A DNA stretch of 9,406 nucleotides, from positions 1-9,406 of the forward strand of contig JAJZHS010000076.1 in assembly GCA_021798395.1 (NCBI GenBank), in the 5' to 3' direction. The DNA comes from Pseudomonadota bacterium (GTDB lineage Bacteria > Pseudomonadota > Gammaproteobacteria > Burkholderiales > Burkholderiaceae_C). Below the pieces are notes generated by a model, which was not told the DNA's origin, searched no databases, and worked only from the letters and a program-made list of their open reading frames with translations. The translations under genes were made by a program, and so were the position numbers. Shown piece by piece: positions 6,568 to 9,406 of the stretch (within the stretch, counting starts at the first letter, position 1; every line of letters begins with the position of its first letter).

Positions 6568-8114
6568 GCGAGGGCGCCGCACCGGTGCGCGCGCCGGGAA
6601 CCGTGCCGGCAGGTCCGCGCGTGGTCGGCGCGCCGCTGCCGCTGCAACTGCACGCCGTCGACGCGCACGGCTGGAGCGCGCTGGCGCGCCAACTGCACGC
6701 ACGCGGCGCCCGGCTGCTGAGCCTGTGGGGCGAGGCCGTCGGGCAGGGATACCGCATCTGGGCCTGCTGGCTCGACGGCGCGCAGCTTGCCGTGGCGTGG
6801 CTGGATCTGCCGCCCGGCGTGCGCCACTACCCGGCCATGCACGACCTGTTCCCGGTCGCCGAGCGCATGCAGCGCGGGCTGCGCGATCTGCTCGGTGCCG
6901 AAGTGCCGGGAATCGACCCGCGCGGCTGGCTGCGGCATCAGGCCTGGGGCGAAGACTGGCACCCGCTGCGCGACGACGCGGCGCCCACGCCCGGGGCGAA
7001 CGAGCCCTACCGTTTCGTCACCGTGGACGGAGTCGGGGTGCACGAAGTCGCCGTCGGACCGGTGCACGCCGGGGTCATCGAGCCCGGCCAGTTCCGGTTC
7101 TCGGTCGTCGGCGAAAAGGTTCTGCGCCTCGAGCAGCGCCTGGGTTTCACGCACAAGGGGGTGGCCCGGCGCTTCGCGCAGCTCGACCTGGACGGCGGGC
7201 TGAAGCTGGCGGCGCGCGTCAGCGGCGACAGCGCCGCGGCCTACGCCTGGGCCTACTGCATGGCGCTGGAGGCGCTGGCCGCGGTGCAGGTGCCGCCGCG
7301 CGCGCTGCACCTGCGCGCGCTGCTGCTCGAACGCGAGCGCATCGCCAATCATCTCGGCGACCTGGGCGCGATCGCCAACGACGCGGGGTTCGGCTTCGCG
7401 CTGGCGCAGTTCGCGCGGCTGAAGGAGGATTGGCTGCGGCTCAACGCGCAGACCCTGGGCGCGCGCTACCCGATGGACGCGCTGCGCCCGGGCGGCGTCG
7501 CCGTCGACCTGGGCGCCGATGCCGCGGCGCGGATGCGCGCGCAGGGCGACGCGCTGGTGGCCGAAGCGCAACGCCTGCGCGCCATCGTCGACGAACACGA
7601 GGGGTTGCAGGACCGCTTGCGCGGGACCGGTCGCGTGGCGCCCGAACTGGCGCAGCGCCTGGGCATGCTCGGGCTGGCGGCACGCGCCAGCGGCCAGGCG
7701 CTGGATGTGCGCGCGCTGGCGGGTTGCGCGCCCTACGAATCGTTCGGACTGCGCGCACGCACGTACGAGTCCGGCGACGTCGCGGCGCGTTTCAATCTGC
7801 GTTTCGACGAATTGTTCGAAGCGCTGCGGCTGTGCCGGGATCTGCTGGATACGCTGCCCGCGGGGCCCTTGCACGCGGCGCTCGAGCAGCCGCCGCAGCC
7901 CGGCGTCGGGCTGGGCCTGATCGAGGGCTGGCGCGGCCCCGTGCTGGTCGCGCTGCACGTCGGCGAGGCCGGACGCATCGCGCGCTGCCACGCGCACGAC
8001 CCGTCGTGGCAGAACTGGCCGGCGCTTGAATGGGCCGTGGTCAACGACATCATTGCCGATTTCCCGCTGATCAACAAATCGTTCAACCTGTCCTATTCGG
8101 GGCACGACGGCTGA
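6564..8114 (+). CDS. hyfG: HyfG-like NuoC-NuoD fusion lacking all [NiFe] cysteine ligands
   Basis: A 516-residue large subunit of group-4-hydrogenase/complex-I type. The N-terminal part (about 25-137) is a NuoC-like 30-kDa domain, with WLDLPPGVRHYPAMHDLFPVAERMQR (79-104, NuoC hallmark) and HQAWGEDWHPLRDD. The rest is NuoD/HycE-like, with VGPVHAGVIEPGQFRFSVVG (164-183), LRLEQRLGFTHKGVARR (187-203), LERERIANHLGDLGAIANDAG (255-275) and GCAPYESFGLR (387-397). In true [NiFe] enzymes two CxxC motifs hold the metal site. Here the first reads RVSGDS (218-223; Ser220, Ser223) and the second FNLSYSGHDG (507-516; Ser510, Gly513). It ends right there, with no C-terminal peptide for a maturation protease. 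It therefore cannot bind Ni-Fe in the usual way and is not expected to make H2. This matches Ehr-type complexes. Its substrate (quinone or other) is unknown. It starts by ATGA overlap with hyfF, preceded by a purine-rich GGGGGCGGAG. Confidence 0.94.
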   Translation: MSEGAAPVRAPGTVPAGPRVVGAPLPLQLHAVDAHGWSALARQLHARGARLLSLWGEAVGQGYRIWACWLDGAQLAVAWLDLPPGVRHYPAMHDLFPVAERMQRGLRDLLGAEVPGIDPRGWLRHQAWGEDWHPLRDDAAPTPGANEPYRFVTVDGVGVHEVAVGPVHAGVIEPGQFRFSVVGEKVLRLEQRLGFTHKGVARRFAQLDLDGGLKLAARVSGDSAAAYAWAYCMALEALAAVQVPPRALHLRALLLERERIANHLGDLGAIANDAGFGFALAQFARLKEDWLRLNAQTLGARYPMDALRPGGVAVDLGADAAARMRAQGDALVAEAQRLRAIVDEHEGLQDRLRGTGRVAPELAQRLGMLGLAARASGQALDVRALAGCAPYESFGLRARTYESGDVAARFNLRFDELFEALRLCRDLLDTLPAGPLHAALEQPPQPGVGLGLIEGWRGPVLVALHVGEAGRIARCHAHDPSWQNWPALEWAVVNDIIADFPLINKSFNLSYSGHDG

Positions 8115-8122
8115 CTGCGACC

Positions 8123-8638
8123 ATGTGGCAGACTCTCAGACAGATTGCGCGCGTCGGGCGCATCAGCGAGCCGGCGCAGGCGCCCGGAGCGTCGTGCAGC
8201 GTCGGCGACGCGGCACCGCTGGCGGCCGAACTGGCCCGCCTGCTCGGGCGCGCGCTGGCCGTGCGCGTGGTCGACGCCGGTTCGTGCAACGGCTGCGAGC
8301 TCGAGATCAACGCGCTGGGCAATCCGTACTACAACCTCGAGGGGCACGGCGTGCATTTCGTCGCCAGCCCACGGCACGCCGACCTGCTGCTGGTCACCGG
8401 CCCGGTGACGCGGCACATGGAGCCCGCGCTGCTGCGCACCCACGCCGCGATGCCCGAGCCGCGCTTGGTGGTGGCCGCGGGCGACTGCGCGCGCGACGGC
8501 GGGGTGTTCGGGTGCAGTTACGCGTGCCGCGGCGGCGTACGCGGTCTGCTGCCGGTCGACGTGTACGTCGCGGGCTGCCCGCCGACGCCGGCCGACCTGC
8601 TCGCCGGCATGCTGCAGGCCGTGCGCGCGCGCGCCTGA
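8123..8638 (+). CDS. hyfI: HyfI/NuoB-like [4Fe-4S] subunit
   Basis: A 171-residue small Fe-S subunit of the NuoB/HycG/HyfI family that carries the proximal cluster next to the large subunit's active cavity. All four expected ligands are present: Cys55 and Cys58 in AGSCNGCELEINALGNPYY, Cys122 in AAGDCARDGG, and Cys152 in VAGCPPTPADLL. Two further cysteines, Cys131 and Cys135 (FGCSYACRGG), are unusual extras. The protein stops soon after the GCPP motif and so lacks the long C-terminal extension of E. coli HyfI/HycG (about 250 residues), giving it a NuoB-like size. The ATG at 8123 lies 8 nt after hyfG with no clear Shine-Dalgarno sequence, suggesting reinitiation. An in-frame ATG at 8030 lies inside hyfG and is unlikely. 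It is the last gene of the hyf operon; no HyfH-type ferredoxin follows. Confidence 0.94.
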   Translation: MWQTLRQIARVGRISEPAQAPGASCSVGDAAPLAAELARLLGRALAVRVVDAGSCNGCELEINALGNPYYNLEGHGVHFVASPRHADLLLVTGPVTRHMEPALLRTHAAMPEPRLVVAAGDCARDGGVFGCSYACRGGVRGLLPVDVYVAGCPPTPADLLAGMLQAVRARA

Positions 8639-8732
8639 TCCGGCGCCCGGCGCCGCGGTCGCGGCAGGAGGCGCAGCGGCCGGATCGGCAAGGCTTGCGT
8701 GGCCGGCCCACGGCGCTGAAGTCGACCGCATT

Positions 8733-8784
8733 TGAATCGGTGAATCCATTGCAGCGATAGCGTAATTGCCGGTCGTATTGCAGC
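8733..8784 (+). repeat. Short direct repeats upstream of fdsG (TGAATC x2, ATTGCAGC x2)
   Basis: TGAATC occurs at 8733-8738 and 8741-8746, an 8-bp step. ATTGCAGC occurs at 8748-8755 and 8777-8784, 29 bp apart. They lie just upstream of the AT-richer promoter-like stretch and could be binding sites of an activator. The repeats are short and no specific factor can be named. Confidence 0.4.
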
Positions 8785-8806
8785 CGGTGTAGGCGCGGCG
8801 TAGAGT
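8778..8806 (+). promoter_or_regulatory. Candidate sigma-70 promoter of the fds operon
   Basis: TTGCAG (8778-8783) and TAGAGT (8801-8806, four of six -10 positions) are separated by 17 bp. An alternative -10 is TATACA at 8813-8818. Both would start transcription shortly before or within the 13-bp element at 8821-8833. The match is moderate, and the -35 would overlap the second ATTGCAGC repeat, as expected for an activator-dependent promoter. Confidence 0.3.
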
Positions 8807-8820
8807 CCGTCGTATACATG

Positions 8821-8833
8821 GGCGTTTTGGATT
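8821..8833 (+). promoter_or_regulatory. 13-bp element GGCGTTTTGGATT, copy 2 (fdsG upstream)
   Basis: Identical in sequence and orientation to 1411-1423. It ends 44 nt before the fdsG ATG, compared with 47 nt for hyfB. The match of sequence, strand and distance to the start codon supports a common regulatory or leader function for the hyf and fds operons. Confidence 0.6.
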
Positions 8834-8866
8834 CTGTCGGACGCCGCTCGTGGAACGGTTCCGATC

Positions 8867-8873
8867 AAGGAGG
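8867..8873 (+). promoter_or_regulatory. Strong ribosome binding site of fdsG
   Basis: AAGGAGG lies 4 nt before the ATG at 8878. It decides the start of fdsG against the in-frame ATG at 8818, which lies before the 13-bp element and lacks such a site. It is the best Shine-Dalgarno sequence in the window. Confidence 0.85.
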
Positions 8874-8877
8874 GCGT

Positions 8878-9387
8878 ATGGAGGCAACCCCCGAGGCCAG
8901 CAGCACGCATTGCGACGCGGCCGTGCGCGCGGCGATCGACGCGCACCGCGGGCAGGCCGGTGCGTTGCTTCCGGTGCTGCACGCGATCCAGGACGCGCTG
9001 GGCTACGTGCCGGCGCAGGCGGTGGTGCCGGTTGCCGACGCGCTGGGCTTGGCGCGCGCGGAAGTGCACGGCGTCCTCGGCTACTACCATCATTTCAGGC
9101 GCACCGCGCCGGCGCGACACACCGTCGCGCTGTGCCGCGCCGAGGCCTGCCTGGCTGCCGGCGGCGATGCGCTGCTTGAGCAGGCCGAACGCGTCCTGGG
9201 CTGCGGCATGCACCAGCGGCGCGCCGACAGCGCGCTCGAACTCGACGCGGTGTACTGCCTGGGCCTGTGCGCCAGCGCGCCGTCGGCGCTCGTCGACGGG
9301 CGTGCGCACGCGCGCCTGGACGCCGACGCCCTGCAGCGCATCGCGGCCGCATGCGAGGTCGGCGCAGCGCCGGGGGCACAACCATGA
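8878..9387 (+). CDS. fdsG: NAD-dependent formate dehydrogenase gamma subunit (NuoE-like)
   Basis: A 169-residue NuoE-family protein with a short helical N-terminus (LLPVLHAIQDALGYVPAQAV, 30-49) and a thioredoxin-like [2Fe-2S] domain. The cluster ligands Cys86 and Cys91 (CRAEAC), then Cys127 and Cys131 (CLGLC), are all present. VHGVLGYYHHFRR (63-75) is the usual NuoE signature, in the form common to FdsG. In soluble NAD-dependent formate dehydrogenases FdsG and FdsB form the diaphorase module that passes electrons from the Mo/W catalytic subunit FdsA to NAD+. The known order in Cupriavidus-type operons is fdsGBACD. It could also be the NuoE-like subunit of another NAD-linked enzyme, such as a bidirectional hydrogenase. 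Length, the CRAEAC motif and the lone start before a NuoF-type gene slot favour formate dehydrogenase. The next gene overlaps its stop by ATGA. Confidence 0.83.
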   Translation: MEATPEASSTHCDAAVRAAIDAHRGQAGALLPVLHAIQDALGYVPAQAVVPVADALGLARAEVHGVLGYYHHFRRTAPARHTVALCRAEACLAAGGDALLEQAERVLGCGMHQRRADSALELDAVYCLGLCASAPSALVDGRAHARLDADALQRIAAACEVGAAPGAQP

Positions 9388-9406
9388 CCGCGGCGCACGG
9401 CCGCGG
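9384..9406 (+). CDS. Start of next gene, probably fdsB (NuoF-like), cut by window end
   Basis: An ATG at 9384 overlaps the fdsG stop in an ATGA arrangement and opens a frame beginning M-T-A-A-H-G-R that runs off the window. Seven residues are too few for recognition. The identity as fdsB, the NAD/FMN-binding formate dehydrogenase beta subunit, is inferred only from the usual gene order after fdsG. Confidence 0.5.

Larger units (their letters stand above)
8639..8877 (+). promoter_or_regulatory. 239-nt regulatory intergenic region between hyfI and fdsG
   Basis: No coding sequence is supported here. The first 70 nt are very GC-rich with small inverted repeats: CGGCG/CGCCG at 8641-8655, an outer CGGCC/GGCCG pair at 8677-8705, and an inner GCAA/TTGC pair at 8688-8698. 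None is followed by a T-run, so no intrinsic terminator ends hyfI. From about 8720 to 8835 the sequence is AT-richer and holds direct repeats, a candidate promoter and the second 13-bp element. Partial co-transcription from hyf into fds cannot be excluded. Confidence 0.6.

Noticed and set aside
4954..8105. Long minus-strand open frames opposite hyfF and hyfG
   Set aside because: Same low-complexity R/Q/P/A composition, and the plus-strand proteins are conserved over their full length.
8766..8782. Sigma-54-like promoter TTGCC...TTGCA before fdsG
   Set aside because: The -12 half (TTGCA) fits, but the essential GG of the -24 box is GC here, so the match is too weak to claim.
8818..8877. Earlier in-frame ATG for fdsG
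   Set aside because: It would add 20 residues not expected in the family and lie over the 13-bp element; the AAGGAGG site fits the ATG at 8878.
1..9406. Mobile elements, CRISPR arrays, tRNA genes
   Set aside because: No transposase, integrase, terminal repeats, spaced repeats or tRNA-like cloverleaf were seen.

Overview
The window looks like a chromosomal segment of a GC-rich betaproteobacterium, probably Burkholderiales. This rests on the partial 5S rRNA at the left edge, whose core (CCCATCCCGAACAGGACCGT and GATAGTGCG...GTGTGAAAGTAGG) reads like betaproteobacterial 5S, and on overall GC content and gene style. The genus cannot be read from the sequence.

Layout, left to right. (1) Positions 1-144 hold the 3' end of an rRNA operon: most of 5S rRNA followed by a strong intrinsic terminator. 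(2) Positions 163-1161 hold dusA, a tRNA-dihydrouridine synthase, starting only 18 nt after the terminator T-run. (3) On the minus strand at 1186-1383 lies a small ribbon-helix-helix (CopG/Arc-type) regulator, convergent with dusA and divergent from the next operon. (4) Positions 1471-8638 hold a compact operon hyfB-hyfC-hyfE-hyfF-hyfG-hyfI, with genes overlapping by 4 or 1 nt or separated by 8 nt. It encodes a complex-I-like, group-4-hydrogenase-like membrane complex: two antiporter-like subunits (HyfB, HyfF), a NuoH-like subunit (HyfC), a HyfE subunit, a NuoC-NuoD fusion (HyfG) and a NuoB-like Fe-S subunit (HyfI). (5) Positions 8639-8877 are a 239-nt regulatory intergenic region. (6) From 8878, fdsG (the NuoE-like gamma subunit of NAD-dependent formate dehydrogenase) begins, and the next gene, presumably fdsB, starts at 9384 and leaves the window.

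The main point is that HyfG has lost all four cysteines that hold the [NiFe] centre (now S220, S223, S510 and G513), while HyfI keeps the four cysteines of the proximal [4Fe-4S] cluster. HyfA, HyfD and HyfH are absent. This is therefore not a hydrogenase. It resembles the Ehr (energy-converting hydrogenase-related) complexes that bridge group 4 hydrogenases and complex I.

It sits next to what looks like a soluble NAD-dependent formate dehydrogenase operon. An identical 13-bp element, GGCGTTTTGGATT, lies in the same orientation 47 nt before hyfB and 44 nt before fdsG. This suggests that the two operons share regulation and perhaps function as a formate-linked, ion-translocating system. That functional link is inference.
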